A stretch of DNA of 64,000 nucleotides from Locusta migratoria (GCA_026315105.1 CM048746.1:144380730-144444729), one strand, 5' to 3'; positions 11,117 to 24,330 are shown, numbered from the stretch's first letter. The notes: generated by a model from the letters alone, not told the origin. Made by a program: numbers and translations.

Positions 11117-11896
11117 GTTCTGAACTAGCTTTAATCTTTATTAGCCACCGTGGCAGTTTTTAAACTGGCTACATGTTTGCATACTTCTCTAACATTTACA
11201 TTGTCAAGTTGTAATTCTGTTATTTTACCTCAGTGTCCATTTACTCCTATCTTCGTGTTCATTGTTAAATCTTTCGACTGTAGAGCAGCGCATGATGCTG
11301 CTGCCAGTTTGCCACATGTCGAGGCTTGAAAGTTTATATTTATGAATATTTTTCTCGATTCGTATCTATTCGCAAATTTTGCTGAAATAGTTCAAAATAA
11401 TGTTTGGCGTATTGGTGAGTCTGAACTAGAGATACAAGTTCCGTCCAGTGAAGAAATTGGCAGCACTGAGACTGATGTAGAAAACGATTATTATGCATGT
11501 GAAATACTTCAGGATGCATGCTTAACCAGTCAATAAAACATTTTCACTATATTTGCAATACTACTGACAAGTTCCCACAATGGTGTTGCGCCGCCACTTG
11601 AAGTTTTATTATAAGTGTTTTCTACCTGATGACTAGCTTTAACTGTAGTTTTGTTCATAAGTGTGGTTTATTTTATGTATGTCACTTGCTTGTGGTAACG
11701 GATTCTTTGTTCCAGGAAATCTGTTCGTGTTGTCTGTTAACTGTTGGGTAACGAAAAGGAACACGCCAGGAAGGTCATTTAACAGTGGGGAGGGTATTGA
11801 GTTTTTTGTTGGTAGCCAAGCTCTTAAGTTTAATGTTTGATTAATAAGTGGGGAAAACATAGGTTCCTGTAGGAAAACAGCGATCTGCTAAATGTT
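11117..11896. other. Unassigned AT-rich DNA
   Basis: A 64-codon open frame at 11342-11536 (+) is acidic but short and unrecognised. Nothing else was seen before the hairpin. Confidence 0.3.
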
Positions 11897-12159
11897 TTAA
11901 AAGATGAGACTAACAGTCAACTTCGCAAAAGATAGTAACAAATTATTAGATAAGGTGACCGGATTCGATCTCTTCTGAGATCATCATCTGAACTAGTCGT
12001 CTCGCTGTTGATGCCGAGGCGATGAACGTGCGTACGCCTCGGCATCAACAGCGAGACGAATAGTTCAGATGATGATCTCAGAAGAGATCGAATCCGGTCA
12101 CCTTATCTAATAATTTGTTACAATCTTTTGCGAACTTGAGTGCTATTCTCATCTTTTAA
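11897..12159. repeat. Long hairpin: 125-bp inverted repeat with 13-bp loop
   Basis: The left arm 11897-12021 and right arm 12035-12159 are reverse complements with only a handful of mismatches, mostly in the outer 35 bp. The spacer is 12022-12034. Each arm carries CAGATGA-T-GATCTC-AGAA-GAGATC-GAA (right arm near 12066). This resembles the CTGAWGA...GAAA core of other palindromes here. The heptamer AATGTTT lies at both edges (11891-11897 and 12158-12164) and may be a target duplication, although it partly overlaps the arms. It is probably a foldback or MITE-type non-autonomous element. It is not a gene. Confidence 0.9.
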
Positions 12160-12796
12160 TGTTTGATTGTTGTCCTGTTGTAAATTAATATTTCTGCAGT
12201 AAAAAAATCACAAATATATAAGATACTTTCTAGTTGAAACAGATTCGGATCTAAAGCAAGTGTAATTACGAAATTAGGCGTGAATTATTTTGAGAGATAT
12301 TGATTTTGAAGACTTGTATGAAGAACTTATATTTATTTCTTTTAATAACTGTTAAGGTGATTTATTTTTGTTTGTGTAATTGCTGTTGGTTCTTTAGTAA
12401 GAAAACAACGGAATCCGTTTTATGAAATGTTATTTGATGAAACTGTTTATTGCTGGAATTTCATGTGTCTTATCTAAAGACTAGGAATGTTTTGTTTATT
12501 GTCAAGTTCTGAAATTGTCAATTGTTATAAAATTTAACTTACCTTACTTGGTGTGGTTCAGAATTAGTGATGGTAATTGTAACATTATTGTCATGAATTG
12601 TCTTCAGCATATAAAAATATTTAGTCTTTTTAAGCGCATTTATTTCAAAATGTAAAATGTTAAAAAATGAGTACAGGGGAAAAATATGTCACCCCCCTCC
12701 CTTAAGGTGCCGCCTCTACGCCCGTGCTTATTCGACCTATAATATATAAATCCGCCTCAGGTTAAGGGAGTTGTGGAAAATGATTTTTTAATACTC
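12160..12796. other. Unassigned AT-rich DNA
   Basis: No coding stretch or repeat was recognised between the hairpin and the Harbinger element. Confidence 0.3.
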
Positions 12797-13064
12797 TAAG
12801 GGCCGGTTCGTCCATCTCTCGTTAATCTTGTCGTTAGTACACGAGAAGATGCCTTTAACGTCTCGTTAAATGTGCTCGTTAAGTGCACAGCGTTTGTCAT
12901 TGCCACATACACTTCTCGTTTGCTAACCTGGAGAAAACGAGAAGGTACAATATATTTCGACTATGTTCGCAATAGATACAAATGAATGTGCAGTCTGAAT
13001 AAACAGCTGTTCCCCATATTTGACTAGCAGGGAACAGGTTAGAAGACAGTTGTTATTTGCTGCT

Positions 13065-13310
13065 ATGGCAAACAAACGTGAAAGAAGCTCAAATTTTACA
13101 AGAAATTAGTGCGAGAGTCCTGTGTCCTTAATAGAGAAATATGACACATTGGAATGTAAAAAAGAAAAAAAAAAAAGAAAAAAAAAACGACGTTACGACT
13201 TGGAACGAAAAGGAAGCGACATTGCGGCAAATGAACTCAATGCTGTCCATGGAGCATGTAGGACAGCAAAAGTGCTTAAAGATTTCATTCATATATTTTA
13301 GATTGGTACG
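13065..13310 (+). pseudogene. Harbinger Myb/SANT-like DNA-binding protein remnant
   Basis: From the ATG at 13065 the translation begins MANKRERSSNFTRN and continues in shifted frames with VSLIEKY, LECKK, TTWNEKEAT and MNSMLSMEH. This pattern of F-T-x-E, a Leu/Ile-rich helix and W is typical of the trihelix/Myb-like helper protein of PIF/Harbinger elements. In this superfamily that protein helps bring the transposase to the DNA and into the nucleus. An A-rich run (13157-13189) and several frameshifts break the reading frame. It is dead in this copy. Confidence 0.6.
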
Positions 13311-13799
13311 ATAATATACTGCCAAATGCATACTACGTTAGTGCAGGTTAAATTGTACGACGCTTCTCGGCGGGCTGCAGTGGTTATGTTGGCACCAATG
13401 GTAATGATGGCAACCCATATGACCAATGAATGCTTTTTCGTGACAACTGCAATTAAAACGATTTTTTTTTTCCTGAACGGACAAGGATACATACAAGAAC
13501 CTGTCGACCATAGAGCAGTTACAGTCTTAAATTTGCTGCGAGTGAAACGAGCAGCAATAACATTTACTCTGTAGCTCGTGAAAAATATTAACGCAATTCT
13601 ACAATTCATTGTTTATCTGTTGCCAACATAAGCACTGGAGCCCGGCGAGAAGCGTCGTGAAATTTTACCTTAGTGCAAGCAATTAATTTCACGTAGGCGA
13701 AAGTGCACTGTTCATGTAGATCGGAGGAAGAAATCACATTTTAGGCCTTATGCAACAAGCATAAGTAAATACTGAATTAATACTTTTGCTCTCATAGAT

Positions 13800-14080
13800 A
13801 AGGTATTATGTTTTTTATTACAACAGATGACTTACAAAATTCAAAACTATATGTTGGTATCTTCAGATGGTCGTGTAGTTTTTTATGCAGCATTTCCAAA
13901 GTGGCTTTTCGAAGACGAAATTGCGTAACAAATTCTGCATCATCCCAGCATTCAAAATGATTTGGAGGAACATAAATACGTCTAGGATGCCTTATAGGGG
14001 CAATGTCCTCTCAATCATCCAAAATATTGACATCGTAGTAATTGTCAACGAAATCGTGTTCCAGGCATTTTCCTCATACC
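13800..14080 (-). pseudogene. Harbinger transposase N-terminal remnant
   Basis: Minus-strand translation at about 13860-13990 gives PRRIYVPPNHFECWDDAEFV, then TQFRLRKATLEMLHKKLHDH. This matches the typical N-terminal pattern of Harbinger nucleases (an N-P-F-E, D-D/E-E-F, F-R-L-x-K-x-T-x-x-x-L signature). No DDE catalytic block follows, and the sequence runs out toward the middle of the element. The part is therefore a truncated pseudogene, facing the Myb-like remnant tail-to-tail. Confidence 0.72.
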
Positions 14081-14515
14081 GATTCTCACTTAACTAGTCG
14101 TTACCTGTAAGTTTGTATTTTGATATCGCAACAATATTTTAAGGTTATGTTGCTTATCTGCAATGTATCAAACTCATCTAGCCGCTACTGACATGGATAG
14201 AGCGAGAAATCTGACGATACAATTTACCCATAAAGCTGTTTTCCACACTAATTTTTCATACATGTAGTGCTTCTGTTAATTTTTTTTGGATAAATCGGTC
14301 TTTTTCACGTGAATATATTGATGTATTTTAGCGCTTTGGAATCCTGCCATTTTGATACAGATTCTCACTTAACTGGTCGTTAGCCGAGTAACGAGCAGAA
14401 TTTTACTCGTTAACTTAACGGACAGTTTGAGGTCCTTTAACCTCAGGTTAACTCCACTAACTACAAGTTAAAATCTTAACTGGAACTTAACGAGACATTG
14501 ACAAACCGGCCATAA

Positions 14516-17500
14516 AGCGAATTGAGGGTATTTTTCGGAGTGAGTAAACCCCTGTCAATGAGCTTAGTATCCTAACGTAATGAAGCTTATCTTTCGTACG
14601 GAGATCACTTGTGGTCATTCTCAAAGTCTGTCACATGTTGGATGAATAATTGATATACTGTGTCTTCTTTGGCGTCTTACTCTTTATTTAGCTTCGCTTG
14701 AATGTTCAGTAGACTCGACTTACAGACATACTTACAAAATTCAAGAAGATCTCTATTGAACCAACCACCAAGTGAGTTACGGCAGTTTTAAAAAGTGTAA
14801 AATCCTAGTAAAAGAAAAAGGCCCTTTCACCCTATTGACGAATTTTTAAATGGTTGTGTAACTGATCCTGATCTATTAAATGTTCGCAGTATGCCGTATA
14901 CGACATAAGAATGTGTTTAAGTTTTGTCTGCATAAGTAACTATTCTACCGCTAAAGACACATACACCAATTTTCCCCTCATTTTTCGACTTTTCAATGAC
15001 TAGCCCTGTACGTTTCAGCACCCTATGTCCTTGAAGTAATCAATTATTCACCTAATTTGAGCATTGGAACAACAGTAATCTTATGTTATGTGTATGTTTA
15101 TTCGTCTCCACATGTCGCAACTGCTATAAAACCATAAAATTTTAATGTCAACAGACTTTACATTGAACTTTATCCTTTGATGATCCTAAGAAAGGGCTTT
15201 CGCAATTTCCATAGTAAAAAATGTGACGTAGGTTTTTGCACATTTCGCTTCTGTTGAGTAAGATAAGTGAAGTAACTGTAATAATAATAATTGGATTATA
15301 ATAAATGATAATTACAATAATGGATTGGCTGAAGCCACATTATCTGTTCCATGCTTGAAAAGGAGCACATGACAACAAGAAAAGGTTTAAATATGTTGAT
15401 GAAGTATGGAGCCCTACAACAAGAAAGAAACTTCTGTGCCACATCCATGCCAAAGTAGAAGATGCCAGCTTACATATCTACATCTACATGGGATACTCTG
15501 AAAATCACATTTAAGTTCCTGGCAGAGACACAAGTTTTATGTAGCACAGAATATCAAGTGTGTGACAGTATCACCAGTATAAAATGTGTCATGATATACT
15601 TCAATAATTTATTGTTACTGGTTTCAATTTCATTGTACGATGATAAAATAGTAAATCAATATATTACATAACTTTGTTCTTGTAATTGGCTTACCTTGAT
15701 TGTCAGCGTACCCGTCTTCTTAACCTTGTTGAACATTTCATTACAAGCAAAGGAATTATACTTTTCAGCTTATGGATCCGAAGAGGTTCTTTTGATTATG
15801 AACAAACAGCTTCCGTCCTAATAAATTCTTAACGGTTATTACTATTTATATAGGAAATGTAGTTAAATGCAACGTAGTGTAATTATAAGGTGGGACAACT
15901 ATGTACTGTGCCGTTCGACATCTTTCTGAAAATGCTTATAATAATTGAAAGCTATCTTGATGGTGAATGAATAAATTCACTAAACCAGCGCTACCTACAA
16001 CATGTTATAGTCTTTCAAGGTAAAACTATACGTACTGACTTCTGGATTAATACACCACGTCTTTTCAGTGACATCATACCTTGCAACCATATGCTGAATC
16101 CATTTCGTTTGACGTTTACTCTCCCTAACTACACTAATGGCCGTTCACACCATTAAACGAAACTGTTCACCAATCTAAAATATATGAATGAAATCTTTAA
16201 AATTTCCAGATGCAGTTTTTTTGAACATGTCTCATAATTATTTACCTTTGAATAAAGTATTACACAAGTTATATCTATGTAACATAGTCGGCAACATTTA
16301 ATATGTCAGCAGAGTCTATGATCGCTATGTTCTAATTTTACACTACAACTTTGTGTATCTGTACGGCAGTTCCGTTGTTTACTTGAAGAGTATATGCAGT
16401 AAAAGTGTGTTGTTTTTGCACTATGTTATGTAATAATCTAATGGATAAGAAACTTAAATTTCTGATTCCTGTTACTGTCATATCGTGAAAGAAATACTGT
16501 ATGAACTGCCTAAGGCTCCTGTGAGTTAACGAAAGCAATATTCAAAGACTGGAAATAACATGTCCCTGGAATGACCTTGTTTAATTAAAATTTGAGTCTA
16601 TTATCTGCAGTTTGTCATTGAATCACTCTATACCAGCAGTTGGAAGGCATTGTTTAAAGGACTATACGTAACGGATTCTGATACTGCCTGCTTTAACTGG
16701 TATTGGATCGAACAGGTTTGAACAGCCCTTATATGTCTTCACTCACCAATATTTCAGTTTAAAATTTTTAATGAACCACTTACGTGAATTACGTAAGCTG
16801 CTCTCCGTTTATTGAACTTTTTACAGTCTGTCTAAAATAATAAAGTGTGGAAGGTAAATGATAAAATAAGAATCATCTTGTACCCAAACTCAATTAGTTT
16901 ATTTAGACATTTATTCACATAGGGTACTGGATGGTCTCCTTTCACGACACTCCCAATTCATTTGTAAACATACACTATTATGTATCGACTCCATACAAGA
17001 CATGCAGTTAGGCGCTTCCATTTGACAGATAAAGCGTAGATAACACTGCTATTGCATTTCGTACAACGAAGCGTACCAACAAATTTCAAAGCGTAACAGG
17101 CGTACGATATACCACAAAATATACATCAAATGTGCTCATCCACTTCTTAAATTGGCTTTAAGAAAGGAAGACGGAAATCACATCATTCCACATTTCACTT
17201 GGGCATCTACGGCAGATTCGTGGGGGCTCAGATCCACCTGTCTCTACCGCTTTCTGAGATTCGATTCCCATCCTAATTTGTACTTCATGACCTTACGTAT
17301 TAGCTACACAAAAGAAAACAATCCATCCGTCATTTTACACACGTCAAGAAAGAGGCACAACCATTACCTGCAGTACATAAAGCTTTAGTTTTGAGTATGA
17401 CACATTGTTTTACTATTGCTTGCGAACTACACACATAACACATACTATTACGCTCCTATAAATATATATATACAGAACTAACAGGGATGAAAATCTGTAG

Positions 17501-19554
17501 AAACCGCTTTCATGAAGCTGTACAGCATTTTCCAACCTTACCGATTCCCAGTGTCTCTCTTGATAGGCTGTAGGGTCGAAGCTACGTATCAGTCTTTTCG
17601 TCAGAGAGCCACCAACTTCGTCTAAACTAAGTACTGTAAGAAACTCTAGCGGGAACAGTTGTTACAGATTTCTGCGTACTATGGTGTCGATATAGGCTGA
17701 ACCTTCTAACAAATTCCATTGTTATCTTCCTAGCAAACTGAGAGTTGGGCACGGAAAGTACACGTGTTGTGCGAAGTCCTTCGGCTAATTTTTAGACTTC
17801 ACCGTGTCTCAAGTGTCACAAGAAAGTTACCTTCAATGCAATGATGGTTCGACGATTTCGATAAAGGTTTTTGTCTTCGTATCATGTTTAACTGTTATAC
17901 GGGAAACGTGATCTGGTGTAGGTTTAGGCTGAAATTTTTCCATCGATACGTTAAGTACAGGTGACGTACATTCTAGATCTGACAGCTAAGGAGCTGCGTG
18001 AGCAAGAAATGATCTACATGAACTTACTGATACCGACACGTCTGTCGATTCTGTCGTTACATCATCGCTCCAGCACTAATACACAGGCGTGGAATTTGTT
18101 TTTCTTTCCCTTTAATGGGCAGAGTCGAGCCATATTTCCTTGAATAACATTAGAGTAAATTAGCTTTTAAAAATAAGCCTCTATGATTGTACTCTAGTGC
18201 CAGTAATATTGTTTCTTCAGTTTCGTAGGATGATATTTAGTGTGTTGATAAACGTCTGAAACTTTGTTTAGTTGTTGAAGTTTAATATTCAACCAAATGT
18301 TTTTCTCACGGTGGGCCTACATTCTGTTTATCTGGCTACTAGAGGCACACAAATTGATTACCTAATTACAGCATTTCTTAGCGAAACTAGCGAAATTCAA
18401 GCACCAACGAATTGGACGTGCTCCTTATGAAACTAGACCAGGTATACTTGCTTTACGGCAGATTAGGTAGACACCCACTAATGCATTCGAGAGGTAACAC
18501 AACTGAAAGGGAGTCCAAATCCCCTTAAAAAATGAAACATTGTTACACATGTTTGTTAAAAAAATGCCGGGAAACATATCGATATTTACTTTCATTAAAG
18601 TGAACTGTTTATCACAACACTCAGTCACATACAGCGCCACATAAATCTTGGGAAATCATTCTGAGGGATGAAGTAACTAATTCGACGTGAACTCCACACA
18701 ACACGAATTCGTAGCAGTAGATACATCCAGCGTAGGAACAGCAAACGAACTTCATCACTTCATTAGCAGCACCACGTACTCTGCAGGCCCCTGCAAAAGA
18801 GAAAGAGGCATTATAAAGAAGTGTCTTATTAGGATTACACAGTAAGAATCACCTTCGGATGCAAATTAAAAAAAAAAAATTAAATTTATATATATATATT
18901 GAATTCATATAATATGCTGGACATGAACTAACTTAACCAAATGACTGTTGTTTTATTGGAATGCATAAATTAACAATATAATTATTGTGTGTATTATATA
19001 TGAATCGTTCAGTGCCATTCATTTGTTCCTATCTCGTAATAAGTGGTAATGCAGGAACAAATCATCATCATCAGTTCCTTATAAATAGTAATTAAATAGT
19101 TCAAGATAACGACACATAACGAAACAGCCCGTTTCGTGTACCCCCGGCCCTGAATTTAGTACAGTATCTCATGGAAGCTAGTCGTCAATCAATTAAAAAC
19201 ACTCAAGGAAGGTCGATAATTGCATGTAGCACTTGCTACCCCACTACTCATAGAAAAAGTTATGTACACACATATATAAATTTATTAATGAAGTAGCGAA
19301 ATTTAATTAATTGGTTGATAGTACAAATCATTATTCTAGAGGCAGCTTACAGTCAGTTTATTTATTATCAATGATCATTATAATAGCTTACTACACTTTC
19401 TGCAACAAATCCAGAAGCAGTTTAAAGTACGAATTAATAATTTGGTTTTTACGCCACTATGAACATGCATAGTAAATTATACGAGCATTATTATGTTTAA
19501 TATTTACATCTCACTACATGAAAACTCGGCGTTAACAGTGTATTTCTTTATTCC
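14516..19554. other. About 5 kb of AT-rich unassigned DNA
   Basis: Apart from a short LINE 3'-end-like piece near 15.5 kb I recognise no element. Open frames are 60-80 codons with no motif, and no splice-site-supported exon could be seen. It may contain old decayed repeats below my detection. Confidence 0.35.
15465..15525 (-). mobile_element. LINE 3'-end fragment (short)
   Basis: CATATCTACATCTACATGGG followed by ATACTCTGAAAATCACATTT and CCTGGCAGAG resembles, from memory, the 3' end of a CR1-type grasshopper LINE with a CATCTA-type tail. Only about 60 bp is preserved. Confidence 0.4.
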
Positions 19555-19730
19555 ATACTCTCGCACTCCATTTCCTCTCCAATTCTCACTATCTCTTCCT
19601 CTATCTCTTCCTCTCCAGCCGTTTGACCACCTCCTCCTCCTTCCCCTCTCTCGCCCATCTCTTCCCCCTTCCATCTCCTCGTCCTCTCTCTGTTCATTCT
19701 GTTGCGTCGATTTACCTCTGACACACATAA
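19555..19730 (+). repeat. Polypyrimidine tract
   Basis: The stretch is almost all C and T on the plus strand (CTCTTCCTCTATCTCTTCCT and similar), with few purine interruptions. The open frames on both strands simply follow this low-complexity composition (Arg/Gly/Glu-rich on minus, Ser/Leu/Pro-rich on plus). A G run of about 12 follows at about 19749. Confidence 0.8.
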
Positions 19731-19934
19731 TTGAGATATTTTCTTAGATGATGGGGGGGGGGGAGCTTATATATGAAATCTCATTTATGTCTATCAATTT
19801 CTGAGGTGATCATTGAAACACTGTCAGGGTGCCCTTTCCTGACATGTGGTTTACAATCATCCTTCCTCGGAAAACATTCCTAAATGATCAAAGTTTCTCA
19901 TAAATGGTAAAACGGTGTAAAGGATTGTTATAAC

Positions 19935-20360
19935 GTACCATTATGTTTTGATGGTCGAGTATGCAAAATCTATGCAAGATGAGTCGACGTCTGTATTTAA
20001 AGTGTCGTATACCATCCGCTACAGCCAATTTTATGTAGACAGTGAACATCCTCTGGTTTTGATGTCAATTGTGCAACAATTCATCAAGATCGGTATAACA
20101 ACGTAGATGTTGTCAAAGTCGGTAAGTAATGTACCCTCCGCTCAGGTCCATACGAAATGTTATGTAGCTTCCTCTTCATTTCATGGTCGTGGTGTGCAAA
20201 AGTACTTTTCAGATGGGAATAAAACTGTAGGTATGTGCCGAAGACTATTAGTAACTAACCTCCGACATCAACAAATCACATGAAATTTTATGTTGATAGT
20301 GATCTTCCTCTTGTTTTGAAGAATAAGTGTGTAAAATTTCATTAATTACTTAATAAAACG
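19935..20360. repeat. Degenerate tandem monomers, about 110-140 bp
   Basis: A block like CTC-T-GTTTTGATG followed by GTGTGCAAAATTTCAT recurs, with changes, at about 19940, 20050, 20170 and 20311. Between the blocks lie similar stretches such as AAATTTTATGT and TCCTCT. Identity between monomers is low, so the array is old. Confidence 0.5.
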
Positions 20361-22640
20361 GTACATTTGTATAAATTTGGAAACAAACACAGAAAATCAA
20401 GGCCTTTACTTGCAAGAAAAAAATTACAAATCTTTACTTCAAATTTAGTGTTCATATATTATTAATATGCATAAACAGAGTGGCAGTGTGGTATGTATTC
20501 TAATCGTCCAAACCATTTATGATTTTTAGCAAGATTAATGCACAGTTATTCATTGTTAATAAACGAGATATATATTTCCACAGAACAGCTATATATTGAT
20601 GTACTACTTTGCAAAAACTTAATTTTAACTAATGTTACGAAATATTGATCAGGAAAATTTTTATGTGGTATGCTGCATACTATGATGTGCTGTTATTTTA
20701 CTTGTTATTTCTGTAAGTAGTTTTGTGATATATTAATATGTCGTAAATGAGTTCTTGACAGTTTAGCACCTCAGGAAGTTGTATGCTGAAAGAGAATGTA
20801 TTTACCATGAGGTAGGTGGTATAGATATTAGTTTTGTGTATGGCCAACTGTAGGAAGTTAGGGTGCAGGTTTATGTTTGAAGTTATATGAAGATATACTA
20901 CCAATATATATCGTTGGATATTCCTTAATATTTCTTAATTAGCCTTCAGTTATAATTTATCATATACCTCTTATCAATTTTGAGCACCATACCCAGTTAT
21001 ACAGTGATAAAACGTGAATAAAATTAGCTATATAATTTTTGTATTTTAAAATCGTTTAATGGTTTACTAGAGTATTTGCGCCACTTGCTGTGCATATACA
21101 TACTTCAAAATTGCGAACGAAAGTTTAGCAGAAAATTCAAAGTTATTTATCTCTCGTTAGTATATCCTTCTACAATGTCAAATATAAATTATCACCCTAA
21201 CTCTATACAGGCCACCCTACACACACAAATTAAAATTATACCCTCTTTCTTATAAAATATATATTCCCTCTGAGAACTGTAAACATACAATATTTCTGAG
21301 ATGCTGCACCACCAAGGAACCATAAGTTCCGAATACGGACATGAAATTCACTCGTAACTGTCAATAATACGTATTATTATGAGATAGTAGACTGTCAAAA
21401 AACTGGTAAAAGCAATTACAAACTGAAATAAGAGGGCAGCAGAAAATCGTATGTACAGTTCCATTCTGCACATTATACATGACCAATATTACATAATATT
21501 AAGGAAAGTTACGTATTTCCACGGTAATGCATCTGAAGCGGGGTCTCTTGCTAAGATAACTCGTTTATATGGTATAAATAGCAAACATAACAGTGGTCTG
21601 AATTATGCTAGTACAATAAAGTCAGTCAACATACCACCACCACTGCGAGCCCAGGAAATAATAATTTACTGAAGAGCAAGTGATAAATTTTAATCAGACT
21701 GGGGAAATATCTGTCAGTTGGATTTCAATTTTCTATTTCAGCTACACTGATCATAGCACAATACGGTAGGCCAAATTGCCTGTTGCCTTCTGGGCAGGAG
21801 TCTTCGGCTGACGTTTATTTGTTGAATTTTCTGCTGTTTCTTTCGTCAGCACGAGTGGCTGTCCTTGTTAAAGATTGACGTTACATAGCTTATGAAGAAC
21901 TTGAGTCCGGCTTCCGACCGTAGATTACATGTACATGAACACTTGTAAGGATACTTAATAACGGAACTATTTCAGCAAGCAACGTCTTTGACATAACATA
22001 GACAGAGGCTGTACATACAAATATGAAAATAATTTCTGCCATTAATATAAAACTAGTTCGTATGAATCTAACATAGCACGTCATTAATCACTGACTGCTC
22101 CGCATTTATTTCTCTGGACAGGAACATCACTACAATGAGAACCACCTGAGCGTCACGGCTTCGTTTCATCCCCAACACCTCTTTGTAATGAACTTGCAGA
22201 TATTCAGGGGCTGCAAGAGAACAAATGTGCCCCCAAAAGAATAGAACGGTGGCAGATTATTAAGTGAAAGAGCTAGCACCACCTTGGGACACATAATTAA
22301 TACATATGTGCACCCACGAGCACGGTGAATAATAAAGGACGGCGGTGTTGGCAAAGAAACTTTTAATGAAGAATATACAGTGTGTTTCGCAGTATGTGAA
22401 CTGTGTCACAAAAAATTTAATTAAACCAGTACTGTGTCAAATTATCATCTACTGCGGCGATGTGCTCGGATATGATTTCCGTTATCGGATACGAGATGCT
22501 GTAAACCGAACACAGGAGCTGACAACGTTGAGCGAGGCGAAATTTCGTTGAGTGTTTTTCTGAATGTAAGACTAGGCCCGGACAGTAGGTCTGTAGAATC
22601 ACAGACTCATCGTGGAAACTCAAGAGCTGAGAGTTAATGG
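20361..22640. other. Unassigned AT-rich DNA
   Basis: No element or gene was recognised. Open frames around 21451-21672 (+) and 21890-22623 (both strands) are short and without motif. Confidence 0.35.
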
Positions 22641-22818
22641 TCGCTACGGTCTAGGATGTCATGTCACGGATTTCGCGGCCGCCCTTGTCGGAGGTTCGAG
22701 TCTTCCTTCTGGCATGGGTGTGTATGTTATCTGTAGGATATGTTACATTAAGTAGTTTTTTAGTCTAGTTACCGTGACTCAGGAGTTTGTTTCTTTAGGT
22801 TTACGAAATTTGAACATT
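22641..22818 (+). mobile_element. Degenerate tRNA-derived SINE
   Basis: The B-box region GGAGGTTCGAGTCTTCC lies near 22690, followed by GGCATGGGTG. A diverged body with AAGTAGTTTTTTAGT ends near TTTGAACATTTGAA. The A-box half is barely recognisable. It is an old copy. Confidence 0.75.
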
Positions 22819-23119
22819 TGAAACGCAGAAATCGCTTTCAATTACAAACTCCATATCTTTACAAGTGACTCACTGATGTATCAGATCGAGTACTAAATAA
22901 GAAGTACGTCTTACTTGGTACTGTAGTTATACATTGTAAATTCAATTAGTACATACGTATAACATAATAATCTAATTTTGGTTATCCAACTTAAAGATCC
23001 TAGGATTTTTATCATTCACTTTCCAGATCCTTCACCTCTGGTAGTGTTGCTAATGTAAAAAATACCGAGTAGAACCATGGTTTGGAACCTACGTTAAACT
23101 GTAGGTCCCCTTACAACCG

Positions 23120-23205
23120 GTTGGACAAGTCAGTTCGAAGGTCGGAGGAAGGCAGCGGCATACCACCCCCAACAGGACCATGCCTAGTAAAGCATTGAAA
23201 TCTGA
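23120..23205. repeat. Possible retroelement UTR fragment
   Basis: GTCGGAGGAAGGCAGCGGCA followed by TACCACC and ACCATGCCTAGTAAAGC looks, from memory, like a dispersed untranslated segment of grasshopper LINEs. There is no internal partner in this window to confirm it. Confidence 0.25.
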
Positions 23206-24330
23206 CACCGTATTTGCTCCGGATGTTCTGAAAGGATTGCCACAGTTACTAGCCAGACTCCTGTTTATTTCACTTGTAAAAATAACTTTGACACTGTATT
23301 TCATGGAATCTTTGTCGAACAACAAGTGTGAACCATACTATCCATATTTAATAAAAAAAGAAGTAAAACCTTTCCTCATGAAGGTTGATATAAACAAAAT
23401 ATATTTGCTTTCAGGGAGGTCTCATGATAATTGAGATTTAATGAAAAGCTATCGCCTTTATCATTCTTGTTTTAATTATTGTCACTTGAAATAAATTTGA
23501 TGCTCTCTCTGCAAGTTCGTGAAAATATAACAAGAGCGTATTCTCATTGGCCTTTTTAGATGTCTTCGTTGAATCCCATCTGATGAGCGTCAAATACTAC
23601 ACTCTCTACCACATGCTGGAGACGTATAATAGGCAGTATCTTTAGTAGACCTTCATTATTTTCTTAACGTTCTGCTAATAAATGTATAGTTTCTTGTTCG
23701 CCATCCCAACGAAACTATCTGAGAGCTCTTCCAAAATTAAGTTGTCTGCTGTAGTAAGTCCTAGGAAGTGTGCTGAAGTGATGGGATATTAGTTTTGTGA
23801 AATTTATCACAGAACCGAAATTTATCGCATTCCACTTAGTACTCGTGTGACTGGCATAGCACTGTTCTTTATTTATAGAAAATTTCCACTGTTCATTACA
23901 TGTAATTATCATGTCTAAATCTTTTTACAATTGGTTTTGATGTTTTGGAGACGTCTATTAATTGCTGCAGTCTAGATTTTTATACTATTTATTTGTTCTG
24001 AACTGAAGGTATTACATAGCATCTATATACTTTATTACTATACTGTATCTATATGTTCCTAGTATTAAATGTAAATATTTGTTATGAAAAATGCATAATA
24101 CAGCACGTATATGTGTTTTGGTAGGATTAATGATACATTTTACTTCATCAACACCAGCTACAATTTACTTTTTCAAAATTTGTTACCTTTCTTCTCTTGA
24201 GATCATTTACTTAATTTAATTTCTTAAAGATATTTATGCTGTAATGTTGTTTTACAAAATGAACATTTTCTCTGGCTTGTAGAACGTAATGATTCCTCTC
24301 CTTTTCCTCGTCATCAAATCTTACACTAAA

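Larger units (their letters stand above)
12800..14512. mobile_element. PIF/Harbinger DNA transposon, decayed, TAA duplication
   Basis: The terminal inverted repeats are GGGCCGGTTCGTCCATCTCT at 12800 and the reverse complement of the right end, TGGCCGGTTTGTCAATGTCT, ending at 14512. TAA flanks both ends (12797-12799 and 14513-14515), matching the 3-bp TTA/TAA preference of this superfamily. Subterminal CTCGTTAA-type motifs recur at both ends. Inside are a Myb/SANT-like remnant on plus and a transposase N-terminal remnant on minus, the two-gene layout known for PIF/Harbinger. At 1.7 kb it is too short for the full pair, so the catalytic part of the transposase has been deleted. Confidence 0.85.
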
